Counted from the stretch's first letter, positions 1 through 7,991 are shown. The stretch is DNA of 64,000 bases from Agromyces atrinae (GCF_013407835.1 NZ_JACCBI010000001.1:2232001-2296000), one strand, 5' to 3'. Notes: generated by a model not told the origin, from the letters alone. Program-made: numbers and translations.

Positions 1-2
1 TC

Positions 3-362
3 CGCGCGTTCGTCTCGACGATCCCGCGCGAACTCGACGAGGCCGCGATCATCGACGGCGCCGGTCCCATGCGACTGTTCTTCACCGTCGTGCTGCCGCT
101 CCTCAAGCCCGTCATCGTGACGGTCATCGTCGTGCAGGCCGTCGCGGTCTTCAACGACTTCACCGGGCCGCTGTACTTCCTGCCGGGTGATGCGAACGCG
201 ACCGTGCAGCTGACGCTCTACAACTTCCAGAGTCAGACGCTCAACCAGTGGAACCTGCTGTTCATGAACATCCTGCTCATCACGATCCCGCCGCTCATCA
301 TGTACATCTTCTTCAACCGGCAGATCGTCGCCGGTATGACGAGTGGCGCGGTCAAGGGCTGA
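3..362 (+). CDS. Carbohydrate ABC transporter permease, MalG/CUT1 type (5' truncated by window edge)
   Basis: The C-terminal 119 residues of an inner-membrane permease of a sugar ABC importer. The EAA loop that contacts the ATPase is visible right at the edge (EAAIIDGAGPMRLFFTVVLP), followed by hydrophobic segments and the terminal stretch IFFNRQIVAGMTSGAVKG, which is typical of MalG-like proteins ending in GAVKG. The frame is open from base 3, so the first ATG at 69 is internal and not the start. Partner permease, binding protein and ATPase lie outside the window. A role in rhamnose or glycoside uptake is inferred only from the neighbouring rhamnose genes. Confidence 0.93.
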   Translation, partial: RAFVSTIPRELDEAAIIDGAGPMRLFFTVVLPLLKPVIVTVIVVQAVAVFNDFTGPLYFLPGDANATVQLTLYNFQSQTLNQWNLLFMNILLITIPPLIMYIFFNRQIVAGMTSGAVKG

Positions 363-382
363 GGTCACCGTGAACACGACGA

Positions 383-408
383 CGGCCCGCGGCGTGAGCC
401 GCGGGCCG
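383..408. terminator. Perfect 11-bp hairpin between convergent genes
   Basis: Arms CGGCCCGCGGC and GCCGCGGGCCG with a GTGA loop sit between the stop of the permease and the stop of the convergent nucleotidyltransferase. There is no clear T-run on either side, so intrinsic termination is likely but not certain. Being symmetrical, it could serve both strands. Confidence 0.6.
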
Positions 409-450
409 CTCGCCCCTCACCCGGTCGGCGGGCGCCGGGGCCGGGCCGGC

Positions 451-1272
451 TCAGAAGTACTCGGCCGGAACCGTGCCTCTCAGCCACGCGAGTTCGTTGT
501 CGAAGATGAACGTCGACAGCGCGTTCTCACCCGGGGCCCGGTCGCCGAGCCACTCCTCGAGCATCGCGACGAGGGCTCGGCCGTTCGCGGCCGTCAGCTC
601 GTCGACCGTGGAACGCTCGACGACGGCATCCCAGGCCTCGACGAATCCCGCGGGGGTCTCGACCGCGGCGAGCGTCGCCGAGACGTACTTCGGGCCCCGC
701 AGCAGCGTGCGGTTCGCGGCGAAGGCGGCCCGCGCCGCCGCGAGCGCGAGGTGCGACGCGGCGTGCTGTGTGAGGAACGGATCGCCGAGCGCGACCGCCT
801 GCCCGAGGAAGTAGCGCCCGTGCAGCCGGGCCTGCGCGACGTGCGAGCGGATGCGGCCGTCCCACGCGGATGCCGGCAGCGTCGCGATCTCGGCGATGAG
901 CGCGGCGATGCCGACCGCTTCGGGCCGCTCGAAGACCACGCGCGCACCCTCGAACGACGCGCGCGTCGGATCGTCGGCGCGCTCGACGGCCGCGGCGAGA
1001 TAGGCGGGGCACGCGAGCTTGATGTCGATGTAGCCGCCGGGGTAGTCGACGTCGTGACGGTCGATCCAGGCGATGCGGTCGGCGGCGATCGCCTTCTCGA
1101 AGGCGTCGTCCGTCGTGATGAGGTACACGTCGACATCCGAGTCGATGCGGGCCGTGCCGCGCGCGTGCGAACCGACGGCGATCACGGCGAGCACATCCGG
1201 ATCGTCCGTCACCGATTCGAGGTAGGCGGCGAGCGCCCGATCCTGGGGGCTGTCAGGGGATTGTTCGGTCAT
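451..1272 (-). CDS. Nucleotidyltransferase-domain protein (aminoglycoside adenylyltransferase/MNT-like fold)
   Basis: A 273-residue soluble protein. The N-terminal motif GSHARGTARIDSDVDVYLI (about residues 34-52) is the GSxxxGxxxxxSDxD signature of the polymerase-beta nucleotidyltransferase superfamily, with two carboxylates for metal binding. The remainder is alpha-helical and alanine-rich, resembling the helical C-terminal domain of such enzymes. Start: ATG at 1272 with AGGAG six bases upstream. It diverges from the rhamnose operon and has no HEPN antitoxin or toxin partner beside it. Substrate unknown; it may modify a small molecule such as an antibiotic, or a protein. The family assignment is firm, the function is not. 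Confidence 0.85.
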   Translation of the reverse strand: MTEQSPDSPQDRALAAYLESVTDDPDVLAVIAVGSHARGTARIDSDVDVYLITTDDAFEKAIAADRIAWIDRHDVDYPGGYIDIKLACPAYLAAAVERADDPTRASFEGARVVFERPEAVGIAALIAEIATLPASAWDGRIRSHVAQARLHGRYFLGQAVALGDPFLTQHAASHLALAAARAAFAANRTLLRGPKYVSATLAAVETPAGFVEAWDAVVERSTVDELTAANGRALVAMLEEWLGDRAPGENALSTFIFDNELAWLRGTVPAEYF

Positions 1273-1298
1273 GCGGCGCTCCTCGTTGAGTCGTCTGG

Positions 1299-1340
1299 TT
1301 GCCAGATCCCGGCACGCTCAGCCTATAATGAAACGATTCA
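1299..1340 (+). promoter_or_regulatory. rhaM promoter with LacI-type operator
   Basis: TTGCCA (1299-1304) and a consensus TATAAT (1324-1329) with a 19-bp spacer precede rhaM. The CG-centred near-palindrome TGAAACGATTCA (1329-1340) begins on the last base of the -10 and covers the expected transcription start. This is the form of operator bound by LacI-family repressors. Which regulator binds is not shown; the LacI gene at 7992 is one candidate. Confidence 0.65.
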
Positions 1341-1402
1341 CTTCTGTGTGGATTCCATCCTGGCGATCGACCCCGACCGCCCGAACAAGGAGACTCGACT
1401 CG

Positions 1403-1783
1403 ATGACGAGCCCACCGACACCTGAGCGTGTCTGTTTCCGCCTCCAGGTGAAGCCCGACCGGCTCGCCGAGTATCGCGAACGCCACGCCGCCGTGTGGCC
1501 CGAGATGCTCCGCGCGATCGCCGACTCCGGCCGCCGCAACTACTCGCTGTTCCTCGATGAGTCCGGCCTCCTCGTCGGCTACTACGAGACCGACTCCGAC
1601 GCGGAGTCGCAGCGGCGCCTCGCCGACGACCCGCGCACAGCGGCATGGGAGGCCGAGATGGGCGAGTTCTTCGTCGCCCCCGGCGGACGCCCCGACCAGT
1701 CGGCGATCACCCTCTCCGAAGTCTTCAACCTCGAACACCAGCTCGCCGGCCTCGGCGACACAGCAGAAAGCAGCGACTCGTGA
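1403..1783 (+). CDS. rhaM: L-rhamnose mutarotase
   Basis: A 126-residue dimeric alpha/beta-barrel epimerase that interconverts alpha- and beta-L-rhamnose so the isomerase receives its preferred anomer. The core FRLQVKPDRLAEYRERHAAVWPEM matches the family, including the conserved His in RHAAVWPEM and the later GYYETD and FNLE segments; family members are about 104 residues, and the extra length is at both ends. The start at 1403 (ATG, AAGGAG ten bases upstream) is preferred over longer frames because it is the only one with a ribosome site. The stop overlaps the GTG of the isomerase, so the two are translationally coupled. Confidence 0.93.
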   Translation: MTSPPTPERVCFRLQVKPDRLAEYRERHAAVWPEMLRAIADSGRRNYSLFLDESGLLVGYYETDSDAESQRRLADDPRTAAWEAEMGEFFVAPGGRPDQSAITLSEVFNLEHQLAGLGDTAESSDS

Positions 1784-2946
1784 CGACACTCAGCACCGAC
1801 ATCCTCGCCGAGCTCGAGAAGCAGGCCATCGAGCTGCCCTCGTGGGCGTTCGGCAACTCCGGCACGCGCTTCAAGGTCTACGGCACGCCGGGCACGCCCC
1901 GCGACCCCTTCGAGAAGATCGCGGATGCCGCGCAGGTGCAGAAGTACACGAAGCTCGCCCCGAGCGTCGCCCTGCACATCCCGTGGGACAAGGTCTCCGA
2001 CTACTCCGAGCTGCGCCGCTTCGCGCAGGATCACGGCGTCGAGCTCGGCACGATCAACTCGAACACGTTCCAGGACGACGACTACAAGTTCGGCGCCCTC
2101 ACGAACGAAGACCCCGCCGTTCGCCGCAAGGCCATCGACCACCACCTCGAGTGCATCGAGATCATGAACCAGACCGGTTCGCGTGACCTCAAGATCTGGC
2201 TCGCCGAGGGCTCGAACTACCCCGGCCAGGCCGACATCCGCGGACGCCAGGACCGCCTGCAGGAGTCGCTGCAGGAGATCTACGCGCACATCGGCGACGA
2301 CCAGCGCCTCGTGCTCGAGTACAAGTTCTTCGAGCCGTCGTTCTACCACACCGATGTTCCCGACTGGGGAACGAGCTACGTGCAGGTCGCCGCCCTCGGC
2401 GACAAGGCGCTCGTCTGCCTCGACACCGGCCACCACGCGCCCGGCACGAACATCGAGTTCATCGTCATGCAGCTGCTGCGCCTCGGCAAGCTTGGCTCGT
2501 TCGACTTCAACTCGCGCTTCTACGCCGACGACGACCTCATCGTCGGCGCGGCCGACCCGTTCCAGCTGTTCCGCATCATCTACGAGGTCATCCGCGGTGG
2601 CGGCTACGGCAACCCGGATGTCGCGTTCATGCTCGACCAGTGCCACAACGTCGAGGACAAGATCCCCGGCCAGATCCGCTCGGTGCTGAACGTGCAGGAG
2701 ATGACGGCGCGCGCCCTGCTCGTCGACACCGCCGCACTGAGCATCGCGCAGAAGTCGGGCGACGTGCTCGCCGCGAACGCCGTCTTCATGGACGCCTTCT
2801 ACACCGACGTGCGCCCGGCCCTCGCCGAGTGGCGCGAATCGCGCGGCCTCGCGGGCGACCCCATGGCCGCCTTCGCCGCCTCGGGCTATCTCGCGACGAT
2901 CGCCGAAGAGCGCGTCGGCGGCACCCAGGCCGGCTGGGGCGCGTGA
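1780..2946 (+). CDS. rhaI: L-rhamnose isomerase, RhaI (Pseudomonas stutzeri/Gram-positive) type
   Basis: A 388-residue TIM-barrel metal-dependent isomerase converting L-rhamnose to L-rhamnulose. Segments characteristic of the RhaI type are visible: WLAEGSNYPGQ, LEYKFFEPSFYHTD, CLDTGHHAPGTN, FDFNSRFYADDDL and LDQCHNVEDK; these carry the acidic and histidine residues expected for the two-metal site. It is distinct from the enterobacterial RhaA form. The GTG start at 1780 overlaps the TGA of rhaM. The stop in turn overlaps the GTG of the esterase, giving a three-gene coupled operon. Confidence 0.95.
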   Translation: MTTLSTDILAELEKQAIELPSWAFGNSGTRFKVYGTPGTPRDPFEKIADAAQVQKYTKLAPSVALHIPWDKVSDYSELRRFAQDHGVELGTINSNTFQDDDYKFGALTNEDPAVRRKAIDHHLECIEIMNQTGSRDLKIWLAEGSNYPGQADIRGRQDRLQESLQEIYAHIGDDQRLVLEYKFFEPSFYHTDVPDWGTSYVQVAALGDKALVCLDTGHHAPGTNIEFIVMQLLRLGKLGSFDFNSRFYADDDLIVGAADPFQLFRIIYEVIRGGGYGNPDVAFMLDQCHNVEDKIPGQIRSVLNVQEMTARALLVDTAALSIAQKSGDVLAANAVFMDAFYTDVRPALAEWRESRGLAGDPMAAFAASGYLATIAEERVGGTQAGWGA

Positions 2947-3797
2947 CCCTGCGCATCGACGACCTCACGGTACCGGGCCCGCACGGCCCGGTACCGGTGA
3001 GGGTGTACCGGGCGGATGACGCGGGAGCCGGGGGTTCCGGTGCCCGGGCCGGTGCCGGTTCCGGTTCCGGTTCCGCGGGTGTGGTCTGGGCGCATGGCGG
3101 AGGGTTCCAGTGGGGCGACCTCGACATGCCCGAGGCCGACTGGGTCGCTCGGGCGTTCGCGTCGCGCGGCATCCACGTGATCTCGGTCGACTACCGGTTG
3201 GCCTCGCCGAGCGTGCACTACCCCGTGCCCTCCGATGATGTCGAGGCCGCGCTCGCGTGGACGCGTGCGCACGCGGCATCCCTCGGCATCGACCCCGACC
3301 GCATCGTGCTCGCCGGAGCGAGCGCGGGAGGCAACCTCGCCGCGGGTGTCGCGCTGCGCGTCGCGGCGACCGCTGCTGCGCCCCGCGCGCTGTTCCTCGC
3401 GTATCCGACGCTGCACGCGGTGCAGTCCGCGCCCTCGGAGTCGCTCCGCGCCCTGCTCGACGCGAACCCCGAGGCCGACCGCTTCGGCCCGGACGCGGTG
3501 CGCACCATGTACGAGGGGTACCTCGGCGGCCCCGTCGACGGCGCTCCCGTGTTCGCCGTGCCCGGTCTCGCAACGGCCGACGACGTGCGCTCGCTGCCGC
3601 CCGTACTCATCGTGACCGGCGAGGCCGACGAGCTGCGCGTCTCGGCCGAGGACTTCGCGCGCACACTCGGCGCCGCAGGAGTTCCGGTGCAGATCTCCCT
3701 GGAGCCCGGCACCGAGCACGGCCACCTCAACCGCCCGGAGCAGCCGGCGGCCGCCCGGACCATCGCCCGCGTCACCGACTGGATCGCCACCTTCTGA
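2943..3797 (+). CDS. Alpha/beta-hydrolase, HSL-type (acetyl)esterase
   Basis: A 284-residue cytoplasmic esterase of the hormone-sensitive-lipase group. It shows the oxyanion motif HGGGF (about residue 52), the nucleophile elbow GASAGG, and late TGEADEL and EHGH segments carrying the Asp and His of the triad. The GTG start overlaps the rhaI stop, so it is the third gene of the rhamnose operon. A plausible job is removal of acetyl groups from O-acetylated rhamnose or rhamnosides, but the substrate is inferred from context only. Residues about 28-48 are a Gly/Ser/Ala low-complexity loop encoded by a CCGGTT-type micro-repeat. Confidence 0.87.
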   Translation: MTLRIDDLTVPGPHGPVPVRVYRADDAGAGGSGARAGAGSGSGSAGVVWAHGGGFQWGDLDMPEADWVARAFASRGIHVISVDYRLASPSVHYPVPSDDVEAALAWTRAHAASLGIDPDRIVLAGASAGGNLAAGVALRVAATAAAPRALFLAYPTLHAVQSAPSESLRALLDANPEADRFGPDAVRTMYEGYLGGPVDGAPVFAVPGLATADDVRSLPPVLIVTGEADELRVSAEDFARTLGAAGVPVQISLEPGTEHGHLNRPEQPAAARTIARVTDWIATF

Positions 3798-3798
3798 T

Positions 3799-3872
3799 CG
3801 CCGGAGTGCCGCTCGCGCGCCCGAGTGCCGCTCCACCGGCACTCCCCCGCGCTAGCGGCACTCCGCCGCGCC
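3799..3872. repeat. Double-stem palindromic element, GGAGTGCCG family, copy 1
   Basis: Starts one base after the esterase stop. Order of pieces: GGAGTGCCG, GAGTGCCG, then CGGCACTC and CGGCACTCC, so an outer stem encloses an inner one. An almost identical 74-bp copy lies at 3985-4058, and a third, shorter-arm member with the same layout is at 7845-7909. Confidence 0.8.
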
Positions 3873-3914
3873 ATGCGCGCGCGACGACGGGCACCGCGTC
3901 AGGCATCCAGCACC

Positions 3915-3984
3915 CATCCCCCTCATCCCCCTCATCCCCCTCATCCCACTCATCCCCCTCATCCCTCTCATCCCCCTCATCCCC
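3915..3984. repeat. Nine-base tandem repeat (ATCCCCCTC, about eight units)
   Basis: A C-rich minisatellite with only scattered substitutions (for example CCACTC and CCTCTC variants). It lies exactly between two copies of a 74-bp palindromic repeat in the intergenic gap between convergent genes. It is not a CRISPR array: there are no unique spacers. Length variation between strains would be expected. Confidence 0.9.
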
Positions 3985-4058
3985 CGCCGGAGTACCGTTC
4001 CTGCGCCCGAGTGCCACTCGATCGGCACTCCCCCGCGCTAGCGGCACTCCTCCGCGCC
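3985..4058. repeat. Double-stem palindromic element, GGAGTGCCG family, copy 2
   Basis: Same 74-base length and piece order as 3799-3872, with a few substitutions (GGAGTACCG and GAGTGCCA in the left arms). Together with the minisatellite between them, the two copies fill most of the 361-base gap 3798-4158, which has no gene I can support. Confidence 0.8.
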
Positions 4059-4158
4059 GCTGCGGGCGCACGCCGCGCGCAGCGGACGACCTCGCGCACG
4101 CCGGGGCTCGCACGAGCGCGAGCGTGCGCGAGCGCGCAACGGATGCCGAGGGCGGGCG

Positions 4159-4377
4159 CTACTCGCCGATGATGCCGCGCACGCGGGCGACGCGCGCCTT
4201 GGAGTCGGGCGCGACCGTGATGTACGCCGCGCCGCCGTCGGGGCGCTCGTAGAACACGCGGATGCCACGACCCACGCGCTTCGTCTTCGTGACGGTGAAG
4301 CCTGAACCCTGCGCGCTCACGAGTACATCGCCGGGGTGGACCTCCCGGCCTTCGACGATTCTCACTGCTTCGGACAT
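4159..4377 (-). CDS. Small conserved-looking hypothetical protein, 72 aa
   Basis: I do not recognise a named family. The protein begins MSEAVRIVEGREVHPGDVLV and continues with a beta-rich pattern (GSGFTVTKTKRVGRGIRVFY), ending RVARVRGIIGE. It looks like a small beta-barrel or SH3-like fold with balanced charge. Codon use matches the surrounding genes, and the frame lacks an overlapping rival, so I take it as real. No ribosome site is visible; a GATGAT hexamer ending six bases before the ATG suggests a leaderless transcript. It lies downstream of the aldo-keto reductase gene on the same strand. Confidence 0.6.
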   Translation of the reverse strand: MSEAVRIVEGREVHPGDVLVSAQGSGFTVTKTKRVGRGIRVFYERPDGGAAYITVAPDSKARVARVRGIIGE

Positions 4378-4394
4378 GCTGAGATCATCTCAGC
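4378..4394 (-). promoter_or_regulatory. 17-bp perfect palindrome abutting a start codon
   Basis: GCTGAGAT-C-ATCTCAGC lies directly against the ATG at 4377 and covers the presumed -10 hexamer of the small gene. A dimeric repressor bound here would block transcription. No regulator is identified. Confidence 0.45.
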
Positions 4395-4446
4395 AACCAC
4401 CGACACGCCCTCCGTGAGGCCTTCTCTGCGTCATCCGCCCCGCCCC

Positions 4447-4513
4447 GTCATCCGCGAGTTGCCAGAATCGGCCCGTGCGACACGCCCCACACGGGCCACA
4501 AGTGGCAACTCAC
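4447..4513. repeat. Double-stem palindromic element, GAGTTGCCA family, copy 1
   Basis: Outer arms GAGTTGCCA / TGGCAACTC and inner arms GGCCCGTG / CACGGGCC. The core contains GCGACACGCC. It is repeated almost unchanged at 4629-4695. It lies 3' of the aldo-keto reductase gene. Confidence 0.8.
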
Positions 4514-4628
4514 CCCGTCACGCGGACGCGAGCGTGGCGCGCGCACGGCATGTTGCCACTCGTGGCGGGTCGACGGCGCCTCACACCCACCATCGTTGGC
4601 AACACGCACCCGAGAGCGCGCGCAAACC

Positions 4629-4695
4629 GTCATCCGCGAGTTGCCAGAATCGGCCCGTGCAACGCGCCCCACACGGGCCGAAAGCGGCAACTCAC
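4629..4695. repeat. Double-stem palindromic element, GAGTTGCCA family, copy 2
   Basis: 67 bases, same length and order as 4447-4513, with four or so substitutions. Between them, 4552-4603 holds a degenerate GTTGCCA/TTGGCAAC pair. The 331-base gap 4378-4708 contains these elements and no convincing gene. Confidence 0.8.
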
Positions 4696-4708
4696 AGTCG
4701 AGATCGAA

Positions 4709-5686
4709 CTACCAGGCGTAGGCCTCGGGGGCCGCGCCACCGGGGCCGGGCCAGATCTCGTCGAGCTCGGCGAGGTCGGCGTCGGTGAGGTCGATCTCGA
4801 GCGCGCGCAGCCCGCCTTCGAGCTGGTCGAGCGTGCGAGGGCCGACGATCGGGGCGGCGACGGCCGGCTGGTGCAGCAGCCACGCGAGCGCGAGGTCGCC
4901 CGCACCGTGACCGAGTCGCGCCGCGAACGCCTCGTACCGCTCCACCTGCGGCAGGCGATCGCCGAGCTTCTCGACGGCTCCGGCCGAGCGCGAGCGGTCG
5001 GCCTTCGCGAGCACTCCGCCGAGGATGCCGCCGCCGAGCGGAGACCAGGGCAGGATGCCGAGGCCGTAGTGCTCGGCCGCCGGGATGACTTCGAGTTCGA
5101 GCGTGCGCTGCGCGAGGTTGTAGAGCGACTGCTCGCTGACGAGTCCGGTCGACCCGGCGATGCGCGAGAGCTCCTGGTACTGCGCGATGTTCCAACCCGC
5201 GAAGTTCGACGAGCCGAGGTAGACGATCTTGCCCTGCTGCTTCAGCAGGCTGAATGCTTCGAGCACTTCGTCGACCGGCACCGCACGGTCGATGTGGTGC
5301 ATCTGGTAGAGGTCGATGTAGTCGGTCTTGAGGCGACGCAACGACGCCTCGACACCCTGGCGGATGTGCAGCGCCGAGAGCCCGCGTTCGTTCGGCCCAT
5401 CGCCCATCGTGCCGTGCACCTTGGTCGCGAGCACGATGCTCTCGCGTCGCGCGGAGCCGCCCGACTCGATCCAGCGCCCCACGATCTCTTCGGTCTGGCC
5501 GTTGTACGGGCCCCACGGCGGGCCGCCGTAGACGTCGGCGGTGTCGATGAAGTTGACGCCCGCGGCGACTGCGGCATCGAGTATGCCGATCGAGGCATGT
5601 TCATCGATAACCGGTCCGAAGTTCATGGTTCCGAGGCAGATGCGGCTGACGTTCAAGCCCGAGCGGCCGAGGCGGGTGTACTTCAT
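4709..5686 (-). CDS. Aldo/keto reductase
   Basis: A 325-residue NADPH-dependent reductase with the AKR (alpha/beta)8 barrel. The catalytic tetrad can be read as Asp48, Tyr53, Lys89 and His130 (segments FIDTADVYGG, LATKVHG, LYQMHHID), and the C-terminal cofactor-binding segment is PIVGPRTLDQLEGGLRALE. The ATG overlaps the TGA of the GH42 gene by four bases, so both are made from one transcript. In that setting it may reduce a sugar or sugar aldehyde released from galactosides, but AKR specificity cannot be read from sequence. Confidence 0.92.
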   Translation of the reverse strand: MKYTRLGRSGLNVSRICLGTMNFGPVIDEHASIGILDAAVAAGVNFIDTADVYGGPPWGPYNGQTEEIVGRWIESGGSARRESIVLATKVHGTMGDGPNERGLSALHIRQGVEASLRRLKTDYIDLYQMHHIDRAVPVDEVLEAFSLLKQQGKIVYLGSSNFAGWNIAQYQELSRIAGSTGLVSEQSLYNLAQRTLELEVIPAAEHYGLGILPWSPLGGGILGGVLAKADRSRSAGAVEKLGDRLPQVERYEAFAARLGHGAGDLALAWLLHQPAVAAPIVGPRTLDQLEGGLRALEIDLTDADLAELDEIWPGPGGAAPEAYAW

Positions 5687-7731
5687 GCGGGTGTCGCTTC
5701 CTGATCGAGGCGGAGGAGGAGGTAATCGAACGGTTCGAGGGTGACGGGGCCGGCCTCACGACGTTCGCCGGCGAGCAGCTCACCCGCCGGCAGGTCGATC
5801 GTCGCGGTCGCGCCGTGGTTGATGACGACGAGAACGTCGCCGCGGCGCACGGCCTCGACGCGCTCGGGGAGATCGGAGAGCACGGGCGCGACACCCGCGG
5901 CGTCCAGAACATGACGGATGACAGTGCGGGCCCCCGCGGCATCCGGAATCGTGCCGAGGTAGTAGGCCGTGCCGGCACCCGCCGAGCGTCGCGTGAACGC
6001 GGCGTCGCCTGCGCGCCGACCCGACGTGTATGCCGCGAGCACGTCGGCGTCGTCGGCGTGCACCTCCTCGGCGAGCAGCGTTCCCTGCACGGTGACGCCG
6101 TCGAGCTCGAACGGCGAGTAGACCTGGCCGGGGCCGTGCGACGACGCCGGCCCGTGACCGGTCGCGCCCGCCGAGTCACCCGACGACGCGCCACCCGCGG
6201 GCGGAACGAGCGCGCCGAAGTCCTCGATCCAGACGCCGAGTGTCGAGCCGAGCTGGGTCAGGAATCCGCCGTCGCGGAAGGCGTCGTGCTCGTCGACGAC
6301 GTCGGAGAACGCCGTCACGAGCAGGTGCCCCCCGCCCTCGGCGAAGGCCCGAAGATTCGCGGCGCCGGCCTCGTCGAGGAGGTACAGCTCGGGCGCGACG
6401 ACGACGCGGTATCCGCTGAGATCGGAGCCCGGGTGCACGATGTCGACCTGGATGTGGAGGGCATGCATCGCCGCGTACCAGCGCTGCACGAGCGCCGGGT
6501 AGTCGAGCGCGATGGGGTGGTCGCGGTTCTCGATCGCCCACCAGTTCTGCCAGTCGAAGACGAGCGCCACGCGAGCGTCGCGCGAACCGGCGGGCAGCGG
6601 CGGGAGGGCCGCGAGCTCGGCACCGAGGCCCGTGATCTCGCGCCACGTGCGCGTTCGGGTTCCGGCGTGCGGCAGCATCGCCGAATGGAACTTCTCGCTC
6701 CCGCGCTTCGACTGCCGCCATTGGAAAAAGAGGATGCCGTCGGCACCGCGAGCCACGGCCTGCATGCTGATCGCGGCCATCTGGCCGGGGGCCTTCGGAG
6801 CGTTGGTCGGTCGCCAGTTGAGCGCGTTCGACGCCTGTTCCATGAGGATCCACGGGGTGTCGGGCTTGAAGCTGCGCATGAGGTCGCGCGCGAACGCCGA
6901 CGCGCGGAACGACTCGGGGTCGTTCGGGTCGGGGTACGAGTCGTCGGAGATGACATCCATCTCGGCCGCCCAGCGCCAGTAGTCGGCGGGCGGGAAGGCG
7001 CCCATGAAGTTCGTGGTCACGGGCTGGGTCGCGCCCGCGCCGCGGATGATCGCCTTCTCCATGAGGAAGAGCTCGAGCAGGGTGTCGCTCGTGAAGCGCT
7101 TGAAGTCGAGCACGCTCGCGGGATTCGGGCTGTACGGCATCGACCGCGGCGGCACGATCTGGTCGAAGTCGGTGTAGATCTGCGACCAGAACGCGGTGCC
7201 CCACGCGGCGTTGAGCGCGTCGATCGAGCCGTAGCGGCCGCGCAGCCAGACCCGGAACGCGTCACGCGCGTTGTCGGAGTAGTCGTAGTTGACGTGGCAT
7301 CCGTACTCGTTGTTGACGTGCCACATGACCACGGCGGGGTGGTCCTTGTAGCGCTCGACGAGGGCCGTGACGAGCTCGCTCGCGAGGCGTCGGTACACCG
7401 GCGAGCTCGGCGCGAACGCCTGACGACTGCCCGGCCACAGGATCGTGCCGTCGGCGAGCTGCGGCAGCATCTCGGGGTACGCCGTCGTCGCCCACGGCGG
7501 CGGGGATGCGGTCGCCGTGGCGAGGTCGACGGCGATGCCGCCCGCATGCAGCAGGTCGATGATGCGGTCGAGCCAGCCCCAGTCGAAGACGCCCTCGGCG
7601 GGCTGGATGCGCGCCCACGAGAAGATACCGAGGCTCACCATCGTGACCCCCGCCTCCTGCATACGGATGACGTCGTCGGGCCACACCTCTTCGGGCCATT
7701 GCTCGGGGTTGTAGTCGCCGCCGTAGTGCAT
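5683..7731 (-). CDS. Beta-galactosidase, glycoside hydrolase family 42
   Basis: A 682-residue retaining glycosidase cleaving terminal beta-D-galactosides, probably intracellular because no signal peptide is present. The start HYGGDYNPEQWPEEVW is the hallmark of GH42. The acid/base is Glu142 in NNEYG and the nucleophile is Glu298 in LMEQAS; the central trimerisation domain and C-terminal beta domain follow, giving the usual length of about 680. The ATG at 7731 is chosen because AGGAG lies seven bases upstream; the ATG at 7734 is equally in frame, but the frame running to 7770 has no ribosome site. First gene of an operon with the AKR. Confidence 0.93.
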   Translation of the reverse strand: MHYGGDYNPEQWPEEVWPDDVIRMQEAGVTMVSLGIFSWARIQPAEGVFDWGWLDRIIDLLHAGGIAVDLATATASPPPWATTAYPEMLPQLADGTILWPGSRQAFAPSSPVYRRLASELVTALVERYKDHPAVVMWHVNNEYGCHVNYDYSDNARDAFRVWLRGRYGSIDALNAAWGTAFWSQIYTDFDQIVPPRSMPYSPNPASVLDFKRFTSDTLLELFLMEKAIIRGAGATQPVTTNFMGAFPPADYWRWAAEMDVISDDSYPDPNDPESFRASAFARDLMRSFKPDTPWILMEQASNALNWRPTNAPKAPGQMAAISMQAVARGADGILFFQWRQSKRGSEKFHSAMLPHAGTRTRTWREITGLGAELAALPPLPAGSRDARVALVFDWQNWWAIENRDHPIALDYPALVQRWYAAMHALHIQVDIVHPGSDLSGYRVVVAPELYLLDEAGAANLRAFAEGGGHLLVTAFSDVVDEHDAFRDGGFLTQLGSTLGVWIEDFGALVPPAGGASSGDSAGATGHGPASSHGPGQVYSPFELDGVTVQGTLLAEEVHADDADVLAAYTSGRRAGDAAFTRRSAGAGTAYYLGTIPDAAGARTVIRHVLDAAGVAPVLSDLPERVEAVRRGDVLVVINHGATATIDLPAGELLAGERREAGPVTLEPFDYLLLRLDQEATPA

Positions 7732-7777
7732 CATCGAACTCCTGGGGTGGCCGGGCGCGTAGCACCCCACCGGCTGT

Positions 7778-7815
7778 GGAACGTTTTTCTGAGCCTAACA
7801 GGGCAACCGTTTTCC
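7778..7815 (-). promoter_or_regulatory. GH42 operon promoter with two CG-centred LacI-type sites
   Basis: On the minus strand a TAGGCT -10 lies at 7797-7792. CG-centred sites are at 7778-7789 (GGAACGTTTTTC on the plus strand) and 7804-7815 (CAACCGTTTTCC), flanking it. The first covers the expected transcription start. The LacI gene immediately upstream (7992-8999, same strand) is the obvious regulator. Confidence 0.55.
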
Positions 7816-7844
7816 GCGTCGGGCTTCTCGAGTTCCTCCTCGCA

Positions 7845-7909
7845 GGAGTGCCGCACCTGCATGGGAGTACCGCACGTTCGGCACTCGCGCGCGGGAACGG
7901 CACTCCGCC
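7845..7909. repeat. Double-stem palindromic element, GGAGTGCCG family, copy 3
   Basis: GGAGTGCCG (7845), GAGTACCG, CGGCACTC (7879) and CGGCACTCC (7898) in the same order as at 3799 and 3985. It lies just downstream of the LacI gene stop. The middle spacers differ from the other copies, so the arms are what is conserved. Confidence 0.7.
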
Positions 7910-7991
7910 GATTCGACGAAGCGACCCGACGCCAGCGGGCGCGCCCCGGGCAGGCGCGACCCGACGCCGCACGTCAGACAGGCGATCCGCC

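Noticed and set aside
343..1425. Long plus-strand open frame opposite the nucleotidyltransferase gene
   Set aside because: Arg/Gly-rich translation without domain features; produced by the high GC content opposite a clear gene with a ribosome site.
3915..3984. Possible CRISPR array
   Set aside because: Units are contiguous nine-mers without spacers, and no cas gene is present.
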